Assembly (NCBI RefSeq): GCF_003330765.1
Contig: NZ_CP024903.1
Location: forward strand, 2,294,001 to 2,358,000
DNA: 64,000 bases
Source: Burkholderia pyrrocinia
Lineage (GTDB): Bacteria > Pseudomonadota > Gammaproteobacteria > Burkholderiales > Burkholderiaceae
Direction of reading: 5' to 3'
Shown: positions 33,302-42,445 of the stretch, in pieces
How positions within the stretch are numbered: the stretch's first letter is position 1
How the letters are laid out: every line of letters begins with the position of its first letter
The notes under the pieces: model-generated
Databases searched by the model: none
What the model saw: the letters and a program-made list of their open reading frames with translations, nothing else
Told to the model about the DNA's origin: nothing
Position numbers and translations under genes: made by a program

Positions 33302-33738
33302 AATTTCTGTAGCCATCCTTGAACCAGACGTTCGATCTGCGAGTAGCTCTCGCGGTAATCGGCCTCGGGGCCGCCGTGCGGATCGGCAATCTCGGCCCCT
33401 TCCCACTTGCCGAGCAGGTGGACCTTGCCGCGTGCGAACGGATCGACCGATTCGACGGCCGTGATCTGTCGGCGCTCGCTGACGAGAATCAGGTCGGCGT
33501 CGCGCACGATCCGGCGCGACAGCCGCCGCGAGCGGTGGGGCGTCGCATCGACGCCCCGCTCGGCGAGCAGTTGTCGCATCACCGGATCGATGCCGTCGCC
33601 GTCGTTCGCATGCACGCCGGCCGAGTGGAACGTCGGGCGCGGGCCGCCGCGCGACCCGGCGTGCGACTTGAACAGCATTTCCGCTGCCGGGCTGCGGCAG
33701 ACGTTGGCGTGGCAGACGATCAGGATGTTCCGGAACAT
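33295..33738 (-). CDS. bceD: low-molecular-weight protein tyrosine phosphatase BceD
   Basis: A 147-residue LMW-PTP. The P-loop CHANVCRSP starts at Cys9 (CX5R, Arg15) in ILIVCHANVCRSPAAEMLFK, and the later acid segment is SVDPFARG near residue 103 of the loop region. It is slightly smaller than many family members. It dephosphorylates the BceF kinase, and the phospho cycle adjusts cepacian amount. It lies 30 bp after bceC and overlaps bceE. Confidence 0.93.
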   Translation of the reverse strand: MFRNILIVCHANVCRSPAAEMLFKSHAGSRGGPRPTFHSAGVHANDGDGIDPVMRQLLAERGVDATPHRSRRLSRRIVRDADLILVSERRQITAVESVDPFARGKVHLLGKWEGAEIADPHGGPEADYRESYSQIERLVQGWLQKLC

Positions 33739-33768
33739 GGCGTCTCTTAACGAGTGACGGGAAACGGG

Positions 33769-35181
33769 TTACGCGCTCGCGCGCGCGGTGCCCGGCACGC
33801 GGGCGGCGACGGCCTGGCGCGAGCCCGGCCGGCCGATCGGGTGGTATTCGATGCCCTGCTCGCTCATCGTCTCCGGCTCGTACAGGTTGCGGCCGTCGAA
33901 GATCACCGGCGTCTTCCACAAGCGGCCGAGCGCGACGAAGTCGGGGCTCTTGAATGCCTTCCATTCGGTGACGATCACGAGCGCGTCGGCGTCGCGCGCG
34001 GCCTGCGCTTCGTCGTCGACGAAGCTCAGGCGCTCGAGCCAGCTCGGGTGATCCGCAAGATCGAGCGCGATCACGCGGCTCGCCTCCTGCTGCGCGACCG
34101 GGTCGTACGCGGCGACGCGCGCGCCGCGCGACAGGAGCTCGGCGATCAGCTCGCGGCTCGGCGCTTCGCGCATGTCGTCGGTATTCGGCTTGAACGCCAG
34201 GCCCCAGATCGCGAACGTGCGGCCCGTCAGGTCTTCGCCGAAGCGCGCGACGATCTTGTCGGCGAGCACGCGCTTTTGCGTGGCGTTGACCGACGACACG
34301 GCCTTCAGGATCTGCAGCGATTGCCCGTGCTCGTCGGCCGTGCGGATCAGCGCCTCGACGTCCTTCGGGAAGCACGAGCCGCCGTAGCCGCAGCCGGCGT
34401 ACAGGAAGTGATAGCCGATGCGCGGATCGGAGCCGATCCCGCGGCGCACGGCCTCGATGTCCGCGCCGAAGCGGTCGGCGAGGTTCGCCAGCTCGTTCAT
34501 GAACGAGATGCGCGTCGCGAGCATCGCGTTCGCCGCGTACTTCGTGAATTCGGCCGAGCGCACGTCCATGTACAGCGTGCGTTCGTGGTTGCGGTTGAAC
34601 GGCGCGTACAGCTTCTTCATCAGCTCGCGGGCGCGCTCGCCCGGCACGTCGTCGTCGCAGCCGATCACGATGCGGTCCGGCCGCGTGAAATCGTCGACCG
34701 CCGCGCCTTCCTTCAGGAATTCCGGATTCGACACGACCGAGAACATCTGGTCGCCGCCGCGCTTCGCGAGCTCCTCGGCAACGGCCGAACGCACGCGCTC
34801 GGCGGTGCCGACCGGCACCGTCGACTTGTCGACGATCACCTTGAAGCCCGTCATGTAGCGGCCGATGTTGCGCGCCGCCGCGAGCACGTATTGCAGGTCG
34901 GCCGAGCCGTCCTCGTCGGGCGGCGTGCCGACCGCGATGAACTGCACGTCGCCGTGCGCGACTGCCGCCTCGACGTCGGTCGAGAAGCGCAGGCGGCCGG
35001 CCGAGCGGTTGCGCGCGATGACTTCCTTGAGGCCCGGCTCGTGGATCGGCACGCCGCCGTTGTTCAGGATGTCGATCTTTGCCTGGTCGACATCGAGACA
35101 GAACACGTCGTGCCCGATGTCGGCGAGACAGGCGCCGGTGACAAGACCTACGTAACCGCTGCCGATGATAGTCAGATTCAT
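33769..35181 (-). CDS. bceC: UDP-glucose 6-dehydrogenase BceC
   Basis: A 470-residue enzyme making UDP-glucuronic acid for the glucuronate residue of cepacian. The NAD-binding motif is [22 protein letters not shown] (residues 5-26), the catalytic Cys270 is in [14 protein letters not shown], and the catalytic Lys is in the [13 protein letters not shown] block near 214. Length and order of domains match the Ugd family. Its start at ATG 35181 is at the normal N-terminus. It lies 75 bp downstream of bceB. Confidence 0.95.
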   Translation of the reverse strand: MNLTIIGSGYVGLVTGACLADIGHDVFCLDVDQAKIDILNNGGVPIHEPGLKEVIARNRSAGRLRFSTDVEAAVAHGDVQFIAVGTPPDEDGSADLQYVLAAARNIGRYMTGFKVIVDKSTVPVGTAERVRSAVAEELAKRGGDQMFSVVSNPEFLKEGAAVDDFTRPDRIVIGCDDDVPGERARELMKKLYAPFNRNHERTLYMDVRSAEFTKYAANAMLATRISFMNELANLADRFGADIEAVRRGIGSDPRIGYHFLYAGCGYGGSCFPKDVEALIRTADEHGQSLQILKAVSSVNATQKRVLADKIVARFGEDLTGRTFAIWGLAFKPNTDDMREAPSRELIAELLSRGARVAAYDPVAQQEASRVIALDLADHPSWLERLSFVDDEAQAARDADALVIVTEWKAFKSPDFVALGRLWKTPVIFDGRNLYEPETMSEQGIEYHPIGRPGSRQAVAARVPGTARASA

Positions 35182-35256
35182 GATGTGTCGGACCCCTTGA
35201 CCAATGATTCGAAATTCGTAAAACCGGAATGTCTGCGCGGCGATGCTTCAGTACGT

Positions 35257-36630
35257 TCAGTACGCGTTGCTGCCGGTGAAGCCTTTCCAGAGCGTCAGCG
35301 CGACGATCTTGATGTCGAGCCAGAACGACCAGTTCTGCATGTAGTACAGATCGAGCTTCACGCGTCCCATCATCTTCTCGATCTGGTCGGTCTCGCCGCG
35401 AAAGCCGTTGATCTGCGCCCACCCGGTGATGCCCGGCTTGATCCGGTAGCGGAACATGTAGCCCTTGACCAGATCCTTGTAGATGTCGTCGTGCGCGAGC
35501 GCATGCGGGCGCGGGCCGACGACCGACATCTCGCCCTTCAGCACGTTGATGAACTGCGGCAGCTCATCGAGGCTCGTGCGGCGCAGGAACCGGCCGACCG
35601 GCGTCACGCGCGTGTCGTTCTTCGTGGCCTGCGTGACTTGCCCCACCGCTTCCTGGTGCACCTTCATCGAGCGGAACTTGTAGATCTCGAACTCGTGCCC
35701 GTCGATGCCCTTGCGCTTCTGGCGGAAAAACACCGGCCCGCGCGACGTCAGCTTGATCAGGCCCGCGATCAGCAGCATCACGGGCGCGAGCGCCGTGAGC
35801 GCCGCCAGCGCGAACAGCCGGTCGAACACGAACTTCGGCAGGATCCGCACGTCGGTGATCGGCGACGCCGCGAGGTTGATCGCCGGCACGCCGAGCACCT
35901 CGACCACTTCCTGGTTGAAGAACGACAACGTGCGCACGTCCGGAATGAAACGGATATTCACGAAGTCGTGGCGGAACACCGTCACGATCTGGTGAATCCG
36001 GCGCTCCTCCGAGACCGGCAGCGTGAGCCACAGCTCGCTGATCGCGCGGCTGCGCACCAGCCACACCAGCGATTCGAACTGCCGCTCGATGCGCACGTCG
36101 TCGAGCGCGACTTCGCCCGGCGCCTCGCTTTCGTCGTACACGCACACCGGGTTGAAGCCCGCTTCCGGCCGCGCCCGCATCTGCGCGATCAGCCGCCGCG
36201 CCGCCGGCGTGCCGCCGACGATCGCGACCGCCTTCAGGTTGTAGCCGCCGCGGCGCAGTTGCCGCAGCACGACGTGCACGCAGGCCTTCGAGCCGGCGAG
36301 CAGCGCCATCGTCACGAGCGCCCAGTAACCCAGCCACAGCCGCGACAATTCGCCCGACTGGTGAAAGCTGAAACTCATCAGGATGCCCGCGAGCTCGACC
36401 ACGAGCCACGCGAACGCAACCCGGCCCACCAGCCCGACGAGACGCTTGCCGCGCCACGACTGGTAAATGCCGACGGCCGGAAAGAACACGACGACGAGCA
36501 GGCAGTCGAACAGCACCGTCGTGCGCTGCAGGTCGTTGAGCCAGATGCTGCCGCCGTGCAGCGCGGCGGCGATCAGCGCCCCCGCCACGACCATCGCGAT
36601 ATCGATGACTCTCGCCAGCACGCTCAACAT
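35257..36630 (-). CDS. bceB: undecaprenyl-phosphate glucose-1-phosphate transferase BceB
   Basis: A 457-residue polyprenol-phosphate sugar transferase of the WcaJ/PssY family, which primes repeat synthesis on undecaprenyl phosphate. There are four N-terminal membrane segments, a CoA-binding-like domain near residues 130-240 ([18 protein letters not shown]), a fifth segment and the catalytic domain with [23 protein letters not shown] and [26 protein letters not shown]. The ATG at 36630 has GAGGAAG at 6 bases. The frame is unbroken; from memory, strain J2315 of B. cenocepacia has an 11-bp deletion in its bceB and makes no cepacian. Confidence 0.93.
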   Translation of the reverse strand: MLSVLARVIDIAMVVAGALIAAALHGGSIWLNDLQRTTVLFDCLLVVVFFPAVGIYQSWRGKRLVGLVGRVAFAWLVVELAGILMSFSFHQSGELSRLWLGYWALVTMALLAGSKACVHVVLRQLRRGGYNLKAVAIVGGTPAARRLIAQMRARPEAGFNPVCVYDESEAPGEVALDDVRIERQFESLVWLVRSRAISELWLTLPVSEERRIHQIVTVFRHDFVNIRFIPDVRTLSFFNQEVVEVLGVPAINLAASPITDVRILPKFVFDRLFALAALTALAPVMLLIAGLIKLTSRGPVFFRQKRKGIDGHEFEIYKFRSMKVHQEAVGQVTQATKNDTRVTPVGRFLRRTSLDELPQFINVLKGEMSVVGPRPHALAHDDIYKDLVKGYMFRYRIKPGITGWAQINGFRGETDQIEKMMGRVKLDLYYMQNWSFWLDIKIVALTLWKGFTGSNAY

Positions 36631-37058
36631 GTCTGCTTCCTCTTTGAACAGGCGTTTGCCGAACAGCTCCTTGCGCGACCCGTGCCGCACATTCGATTCA
36701 AACGTTGCATGACGCTATTGAACCGGTAAGAAAATTCGTCCTCAAGCGCACAAGTATTTCGAAAAATAATCGGAAAATCTTGCCGCGATCTTTTTTAATT
36801 AAATCGGCACGTTTTCCCGAATCGACCGGAAATCGAGAGGTTTTCGGAAGCTTTACGCTTCCCGCTCACCCTTTGCGGGCGGTCATGTCCGGTTGGCGAT
36901 CGGAATTATTTTTTACTTTTTTATTTGCATCCAATGCTATCGCTGAAAATTCTTCCAGATGAATGCCTGGCGAATCTCAGCCAATCGGCCAGGTTTTATT
37001 GTCGATTTACTTCATGCTACAACGTCAGGCACTGACTTCAACCATGGAGAGTGTCATC
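36631..37058. promoter_or_regulatory. AT-rich divergent control region of bceA and bceB
   Basis: 428 bp between the divergent cepacian transcripts, with long A/T stretches at 36730-36820 (including TTTTTTAATTAAAT) and 36900-36960. Short inverted pieces occur, for example CGGAAAAT with ATTTTCCG-like partners and GAAGCTTTACGCTTC near 36846-36860. A possible bceA -10 is TACAAC near 37018, 41 bp before the ATG, with a poor -35. The composition suggests binding by H-NS-type silencers; this is inference. Confidence 0.5.
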
Positions 37059-38585
37059 ATGAATGCTCCGGCCGTGGCAGCCGAAACGCGCCATTCCTCT
37101 TCCGCCGCACCCGCCGCCGGCACGCGCCTCGCCGTGCAGCCGGTGATCCTTGCCGGCGGTTCCGGCACGCGCCTGTGGCCGATGTCGCGCGAACGTTTTC
37201 CGAAACAGCTGATCGGCCTGCTCGGCGATCATTCGCTGCTGCAATCGACCGCGCTGCGCCTCGACGGCCTGACGGCCGACCATCCGCTGAACGACGACGT
37301 GCTGATCGTGTGCGGCGAGGATCACCGCTTCACGACCGCCGAACAGCTGCGCCTGACGGCCAAGCGCGCGACGATCATGCTCGAGCCGCTCGCCCGCGAC
37401 ACCGCGCCCGCGCTGACGCTCGCCGCACTGCGGCTCGTCGCCGACGGCAACGATGCGGTGATGACCGTGATGCCGGCCGACCATGCGGTCGCCGACCTGC
37501 CGCGCTTCCACGCAGCCGTCGCGGCCGGCGTGCACTGCGCGGCGCAAGGCAAGATCGCGACGATGGGCATCGTGCCCAAGCATGCGGAAACCGGCTACGG
37601 CTACATCCGCGTCGGCGCGCCGCTCGGCGACGCCGCGACGGGCAGCCTCGACGTGCGCCGCCTCGACCGTTTCGTCGAGAAGCCGCATCTCGAACTCGCG
37701 CAGCAGTACGTCGCATCGGGCGAATACTGGTGGAACAGCGGGATCTTCATCGTTCGCGCATCGGTCTGGCTGAATGCGATCCGTCAGCTCGAACCGGCGA
37801 TCTACGCGGCCTGCGAACAGGCCGTCGCACAGGGCAAGGGCGATGGCGACTTCTTCCGCGTCGATCGCGACGCGTTCGCCGCGTCGCCGTCGAACTCGAT
37901 CGACTACGCGGTGATGGAGCCGCTCGCGAGCCTGCCCCAACTGTGCGAGAGCGTCGTCGTGCCGCTCGACGCGGGCTGGTCGGACGTCGGCTCGTGGGAC
38001 GCGATCTGGCAGATCTCGGCGAAGGACGATGCCAAGAACGTCGGCCGCGGCCACGTGCTGTTCGAAGACGCCGAATCGACCTTCGCGCATTCGGAAAGCC
38101 GGCTCGTCGCCTGCGTCGGCACGCAGAACCTCGTCGTCGTCGAAACGCCCGACGCCGTGCTCGTCGCGGATAAATCGCGCGTGCAGGACGTGAAGAAGAT
38201 CGTCGGGCGCATCAAGGCGCAACGCGGCGCGGAAGCGACCGATCACCGCAAGGTGCATCGCCCGTGGGGCCACTACGACTCGGTCGACATGGGTGAGCGC
38301 TTCCAGGTGAAACGCATCGTCGTGAAGCCGGGCGCGCAACTGTCGCTGCAGATGCATCACCACCGCGCCGAACACTGGATCGTCGTGCGCGGCACCGCGC
38401 GCATCACGCGCGGCGACGAAACGTTCCTGCTGTCCGAAAACGAATCGACGTACATCCCGCTCGGCGTATCGCACCGCCTGGAGAATCCGGGCAAGATGCC
38501 GCTCGAGCTGATCGAAGTGCAATCGGGCGCCTATCTCGGCGAGGACGACATCGTCCGCTTCGACGATACCTACGGCCGGCAGTAA
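37059..38585 (+). CDS. bceA: bifunctional mannose-1-phosphate guanylyltransferase / mannose-6-phosphate isomerase BceA
   Basis: A 508-residue type II PMI/GMP enzyme supplying GDP-mannose. The guanylyltransferase domain has the nucleotide loop ILAGGSGTRLWPMSRERFPK (about 31-50), VMPADHAV, and FVEKPHLELA; the isomerase domain at the C-terminus has the zinc site QMHHHRAEHWIVVRG and the sugar-binding GVSHRLENPGK. From GDP-mannose the cell makes mannose and rhamnose residues of cepacian. The ATG at 37059 is preceded by GGAG at 9 bases; ATG 37044 is an alternative. It is divergent from bceB and ends 9 bp before a long hairpin. Confidence 0.95.
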   Translation: MNAPAVAAETRHSSSAAPAAGTRLAVQPVILAGGSGTRLWPMSRERFPKQLIGLLGDHSLLQSTALRLDGLTADHPLNDDVLIVCGEDHRFTTAEQLRLTAKRATIMLEPLARDTAPALTLAALRLVADGNDAVMTVMPADHAVADLPRFHAAVAAGVHCAAQGKIATMGIVPKHAETGYGYIRVGAPLGDAATGSLDVRRLDRFVEKPHLELAQQYVASGEYWWNSGIFIVRASVWLNAIRQLEPAIYAACEQAVAQGKGDGDFFRVDRDAFAASPSNSIDYAVMEPLASLPQLCESVVVPLDAGWSDVGSWDAIWQISAKDDAKNVGRGHVLFEDAESTFAHSESRLVACVGTQNLVVVETPDAVLVADKSRVQDVKKIVGRIKAQRGAEATDHRKVHRPWGHYDSVDMGERFQVKRIVVKPGAQLSLQMHHHRAEHWIVVRGTARITRGDETFLLSENESTYIPLGVSHRLENPGKMPLELIEVQSGAYLGEDDIVRFDDTYGRQ

Positions 38586-38594
38586 CGCATCATG

Positions 38595-38631
38595 CGCCGG
38601 GGGCGCCGCAACCACTGCGGCGCCCCCGGCG
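38595..38631. terminator. 16-bp hairpin after bceA
   Basis: CGCCGGGGGCGCCGCA (38595-38610), loop ACCAC, and TGCGGCGCCCCCGGCG (38616-38631) form a perfect 16-bp stem nine bases after the bceA stop. No U-run follows. It lies between bceA and the convergent fusion gene and can serve both. Confidence 0.7.
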
Positions 38632-38708
38632 AGGCAGACATGAAGAGACGGGATTTCCACGCGGGCGTCGTGGCACACGACAGCCCGCGCCTTACATCGG
38701 AACGGCGC

Positions 38709-39650
38709 TCAGCCTACGCGGTACGCGTATTCGTGACGCTCCGACTGCACGGGATCGTTGCGGCTTTCGGACAGCGCGCCGGTGCGACGCTCGGCGATGA
38801 AGCGCTTGATGTCCGACTCCGCGCGCGCCAGCGCGGACAGGCCGGCCAGCACCTCGCTTTGCGGCTCGCGCGCCGGCGCGTCGCTCGCACCGTGGCGATC
38901 GATCCACTGGCGCGCCCAGTCGAGCGCGAACTGCTCGGCTTCCTCGGCATCGGTGAAGCGCGGACCGATGAGGCCCGAGCGCTCGACGCGCCGGTCGCCC
39001 TGCGAAATCTCGGCCCATGCGCGATACATCAGGTTCTGCACGGGCTGCGCAATGCCGCTGATCGTATAGCCGCGATACTCGTCGACTTGCGGTTCGGTCG
39101 CGGCGAAGCTCGCCGACGGCGCATGCGCATGGCGCAGCTCCGCCGCCGGCGCACCGGGCACCACGAACGACGCGTCCGACGGGACGACCGCTTCTTCGCC
39201 CGGCATCGCGGTCAGCGACGCGCCCTCGCCGTCCCAAACGTTTGCCTGCGCAACCGGCAATTGCCACGATTCGGGGTTCTGCCAGAACACGCCGCGCAAA
39301 CGATCGTTGTCAGGCATGGGCTCCGCGCGGCGCGCGGGAACGACCGGCACCGGCGGCGGCGGAATATACGCGAACGTGCGCCCGCTGAACTGGGTCAGCA
39401 CGTCGATCATCTGCAGCAGCGTACCGGTCGCGAGCCACTCTTCGTAGCGGCGACGGCACGTCGGCCCGGACGGATAGCGACCGGGCAGCTTGGACCACGC
39501 TTCGCCGGTCGTCAGGATCCAGAGCACCGCGTTGGCAACGACGCGCGGTTCGGCTCGTGGACGCCCACGGCGGTTCAGCCGGATGGGTTCATCGGCGATC
39601 AGCGTTGAAAGACGAAACCACTCTTCATCGTTAAGCTCATCGAAGAACAT
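38709..39650 (-). CDS. transposase-domain (DUF4096) fusion protein
   Basis: A 313-residue protein. Residues about 5-80 match the DNA-binding domain of IS5/IS402-type transposases: LNDEEWFRLSTLI, RRGRPRAEPRVVANAVLWILTTGEAWSKLPGRYPSGPTCRRRYEEWLATG in successive pieces. The transposase DDE catalytic part is absent; instead there is a Pro-rich linker (about 95-110) and about 200 residues with YRGYTISGIAQPVQ and FTDAEEAEQFALDWARQWID, which I do not recognise. No terminal inverted repeats or IS remains are seen around it. It looks like a domesticated DNA-binding protein. The ATG at 39650 has GGAGAG at 8 bases. It is convergent with bceA. Confidence 0.75.
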   Translation of the reverse strand: MFFDELNDEEWFRLSTLIADEPIRLNRRGRPRAEPRVVANAVLWILTTGEAWSKLPGRYPSGPTCRRRYEEWLATGTLLQMIDVLTQFSGRTFAYIPPPPVPVVPARRAEPMPDNDRLRGVFWQNPESWQLPVAQANVWDGEGASLTAMPGEEAVVPSDASFVVPGAPAAELRHAHAPSASFAATEPQVDEYRGYTISGIAQPVQNLMYRAWAEISQGDRRVERSGLIGPRFTDAEEAEQFALDWARQWIDRHGASDAPAREPQSEVLAGLSALARAESDIKRFIAERRTGALSESRNDPVQSERHEYAYRVG

Positions 39651-39976
39651 AGTAGATCTCTCCACGCAGCCAGGCCGGGGCTGCGATTGGCGGCGCCGTC
39701 GCGACTCATCGCGTCGCGGGGCGGCCAGGTTGCACATTATGGTTATCCGGTGTTGTGCATGCCGGACGACACCGCACTTTCACGGTGCCGCAATTCCCGG
39801 CAATGGCGCACAAATCGCGGTCTCACTCCAATGTGGGAATTTTTGTGCACGAAGCATACCATCCTCAGGGTTTATCTCAATATGACAATGACTTAATGTT
39901 ACGCACTGAAACAACCTGCCATGAATGCGTAATCCATTTACGCTTGAATTTTTTTGCGAGATCTTTATGCCTGTCG

Positions 39977-40007
39977 CTGCAAAGCCCCGTCTGGCGGGGC
40001 TCCGCAG
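39977..40007. ncRNA. compound hairpin, candidate small RNA or terminator (copy A)
   Basis: CTGC-AA-AGCCCCG-TCTGG-CGGGGCT-CC-GCAG: a perfect 7-bp stem with a 5-base loop, then a 2x2 internal loop and a second 4-bp stem. A near-identical architecture, sharing CGGGGCTCCGC, occurs at 47885-47917. No flanking gene ends next to it, so a simple terminator of a known gene is less likely than an element of a small transcript. Strand unknown. Confidence 0.45.
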
Positions 40008-40086
40008 GGTCTGAAGAATGCCATCCGGCGGGCCTTTGCGGGCTGCTCCGACCCTTGCCGAAACAATCCCGTGAATCGCTGCCTAA

Positions 40087-40139
40087 AATCGGTAAATCAG
40101 GGGAAATTTCGTAACAATATATTCACGAATCGGTAAATC
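40087..40139. repeat. 12-bp direct repeat AATCGGTAAATC
   Basis: AATCGGTAAATC occurs at 40087-40098 and again at 40128-40139, 41 bp apart (about four helical turns), in the AT-rich gap. Paired sites on the same face of the helix suggest regulator binding; regulator unknown. Confidence 0.55.
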
Positions 40140-40372
40140 GTTCGATTTCCGTTCAACCCGATTATCTCCGTGCACAATCTTTTTATTGTTTCTCTGCGAG
40201 TGATGAAAGCATGGTGACGTGCGATGCAATTATTTCCTTGCATGCAAACTCGTGACGTCTGTTACATCTTCGCGGCGACCGGCGAGCACACGCGCCGCAT
40301 CGCGTGCGGAAATCCTGTTTCGGGTCGGAACGGAAAAGCAGAAACCGGCGCGCAGGACGCGCAACGGTTGCG

Positions 40373-40954
40373 TCAGTGCAGATCGCCGGCCAGCGATGCG
40401 GCCACGTCCGCCGCCACGCGCTGCGGCGGCATCGCGTAGGCCGGGTGATCGCAGCCGATCGACAGCGCCGCCCCGCCCCTGAGCGCCGCGCGCATCGGCG
40501 CGTCGAGTTCGAAGCGCACGAAGTGCACGGCCGATGTCTTCTCGGCGGTGTCGCGCTCGAGATCCTCGTCGGCGATCGCATAGACGCTCGCATGCCCGTC
40601 GACCCGCAGGTACACGCGATCCTCGACGCCGATCAGCCGTGCGAGCGCCGCGCGCCGTTCGATCTCGTGCTCGTATTCGATCTGCATCGTCGCTTTCAGG
40701 TTGGTGCCGTCGGGCACGAGCGGCAAATACGCTTCCAGTTCGCCTTCGATGCCCGCCTGGTCGAAGATCTTCTCGATGTGCAGCATCTCCTGGATCTGAT
40801 AGCGGATCGTCGTCTCGTCCTCGAACAAAAAACGCAGGTGGTTGCCGAGCGCCACCGCACGGCGGCGCTTGTACGCGACGAGCCGCGCGTGTTCGGTCTT
40901 GCGGATCTTCGCGTACGCTTCGAGCGTCAGCAGGGAGTCGCGGGTCAGCGTCAT
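40373..40954 (-). CDS. DUF3501 family protein
   Basis: A 193-residue soluble protein of DUF3501, with LLTLEAYAKIRKTEHARLVAYKRRRAVALGNHLRFLFEDE at the start and TIRYQIQEMLHIEKIFDQ, the most conserved region. Function unknown. It is the third gene after rubrerythrin and an Fe-S oxidoreductase, 31 bp after the latter; this trio recurs in many proteobacteria, which suggests one peroxide or iron-related function. The ATG at 40954 has GAGGA at 7 bases. Confidence 0.88.
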   Translation of the reverse strand: MTLTRDSLLTLEAYAKIRKTEHARLVAYKRRRAVALGNHLRFLFEDETTIRYQIQEMLHIEKIFDQAGIEGELEAYLPLVPDGTNLKATMQIEYEHEIERRAALARLIGVEDRVYLRVDGHASVYAIADEDLERDTAEKTSAVHFVRFELDAPMRAALRGGAALSIGCDHPAYAMPPQRVAADVAASLAGDLH

Positions 40955-40985
40955 GGGATGTCCTCGTGGGTCGGCCGGCATCGGC

Positions 40986-42323
40986 TCAGATGCCGTAGGC
41001 GCGACGCAGCAGCGTGAGCGGATGCGCGAGCGGCGCGGACGGCAGGCCCTTCTCGTCGATGCCCTGCACGATGTGATGGCCGGCCAGCGCGCAGTCGGAC
41101 GACACGAAATCCGGTTTCGGCTCGGCCATCGCCTTGAACACGGGCGCGCCGATCCGCATCGCGGCCGCATGGAATTCCTTCTTCACGCCGAACGTGCCCG
41201 CGTGGCCCGAGCAGCGCTCGACGACATTCACGCGCGTATCGGGCACGAGCGACAGCGCATCGGCCGTCTTGCGGCCGATGTTCTGCACGCGCGCATGGCA
41301 CGGCACGTGATACGACACGGTGCCGAGCCCGGTCTTGAAATCGGTCTTCAGCAGCCCGTCGCGATGCCGCGCGATCACGTATTCGAACGGATCCCAGAAT
41401 GCGTCGGCCACCGCGCGCACGGCTTCGTCGCCGGGGAACATCAGCGGCAGTTCGCTCTTGTACATCAGCACGCAACTCGGAATCGCGCCGATCAGCGCAT
41501 AGCCTTCGCGCGCATAGCGTTCGAGCACCGGCATGTTCACGGCCTTCTTCGCGGCGACGCCCGCGAGGTTGCCCTGCTCGAGCAGCGGCATCCCGCAGCA
41601 GGCTTCGCGCGTGACGAGTTCGTACGGGATGTCGTTGTGCGCGAGAATCGCGAGCAGGTCGTGGCCGATGCCGGGTTCGTTGAAATTCACGTAGCACGTC
41701 GCGTAGATCGCGACCTTGCCGGGCGTGCGTTCGCCGTCGCGCACGGGCGGGTTGTCCGAGCGCTTCGCAGCGCGCCGGAACTTGCGCGGCGCAAACTCCG
41801 GCAGCCACGCGTTGCGGTCGACGCCGAGCGCCGCTTCGAGCGCATGGCGCGCGGGCGGCGTGCGGTTCACCGCGTTCACCGTCTGCGTGACGATCGGAAT
41901 GCCCGCGAAATGGCCGAGCGCATCGGTATTCGACAGCAGCTTGTCGCGCAGCGGCGCTTCGCCGCGCTGGTAGCGCGCGGCCTTGCCGCGCAGCATCAGG
42001 TGCGGGAAGTCGACGTTCCACGCGTGCGGCGGCACGTACGGGCATTTCGTCATGTAGCAGAGATCGCACAGATAGCACTGGTCGACGACCTTGCCGAACG
42101 CGTCCTTCGGCACTTCCTCGATGTCGCCCATCGACGTGTCGTCGACCAGATCGAACAACGTCGGAAACGCGCCGCACAGCGACACGCAGCGCCGGCATCC
42201 GGCGCAGATGTCGAACACGCGCGTCATTTCCGCATCGATCGCGGCCTGGTCGTAGAACGCATCGGACTGCCAGTCGAGCGGATGCCGGGTCGGGGCTTCG
42301 AGACTGCCTTCCTTGTGGGGCAT
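40986..42323 (-). CDS. Fe-S oxidoreductase with two 4Fe-4S and two CCG domains
   Basis: A 445-residue protein of the GlpC/HdrD type. It has two 4Fe-4S clusters at the N-terminal part (CAGCRRCVSLCGAFP and CYLCDLCYMTKCPYVPP) and two cysteine-rich CCG domains (ATCYVNFNEPG with EACCGMP, and HVPCHARVQ with ERCSGHAGTFG). Such proteins pass electrons between a soluble flavoprotein and a membrane or partner enzyme. Here the partner is likely rubrerythrin, 122 bp upstream. The ATG at 42323 has GGAG at 7 bases; an upstream in-frame ATG at 42359 has none. Confidence 0.9.
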   Translation of the reverse strand: MPHKEGSLEAPTRHPLDWQSDAFYDQAAIDAEMTRVFDICAGCRRCVSLCGAFPTLFDLVDDTSMGDIEEVPKDAFGKVVDQCYLCDLCYMTKCPYVPPHAWNVDFPHLMLRGKAARYQRGEAPLRDKLLSNTDALGHFAGIPIVTQTVNAVNRTPPARHALEAALGVDRNAWLPEFAPRKFRRAAKRSDNPPVRDGERTPGKVAIYATCYVNFNEPGIGHDLLAILAHNDIPYELVTREACCGMPLLEQGNLAGVAAKKAVNMPVLERYAREGYALIGAIPSCVLMYKSELPLMFPGDEAVRAVADAFWDPFEYVIARHRDGLLKTDFKTGLGTVSYHVPCHARVQNIGRKTADALSLVPDTRVNVVERCSGHAGTFGVKKEFHAAAMRIGAPVFKAMAEPKPDFVSSDCALAGHHIVQGIDEKGLPSAPLAHPLTLLRRAYGI

Positions 42324-42445
42324 GGGGCGCTCCAGCGTGGCGCGCATGCGCGCGAGCACGCCGCCCGCGCGATGCGGGCAGCGATGAACGAATAGCCGGC
42401 CGCTTGCCGGTCACACGGTCGTGCCGTGCGGCCTGCGGCGGCCCG

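Larger units (their letters stand above)
39651..40372. other. 722-bp AT-rich gap with hairpin and direct repeats
   Basis: A long low-GC stretch between the fusion gene and the DUF3501 gene. It contains the compound hairpin at 39977-40007 and a 12-bp direct repeat at 40087-40139, both listed separately, and many A/T runs at 39840-39960 and 40080-40220. Small open frames exist but none has a family-like sequence or good ribosome site. It probably holds the fusion gene promoter and perhaps a small RNA. Confidence 0.5.

Noticed and set aside
32123..35422. A single minus-strand open frame of about 1,100 codons
   Set aside because: It is bceE plus out-of-frame readthrough of bceD and bceC, which have intact family motifs in other frames.
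38709..39650. Insertion sequence
   Set aside because: Only the transposase DNA-binding domain is present; no catalytic domain, terminal inverted repeats or target duplication are visible.
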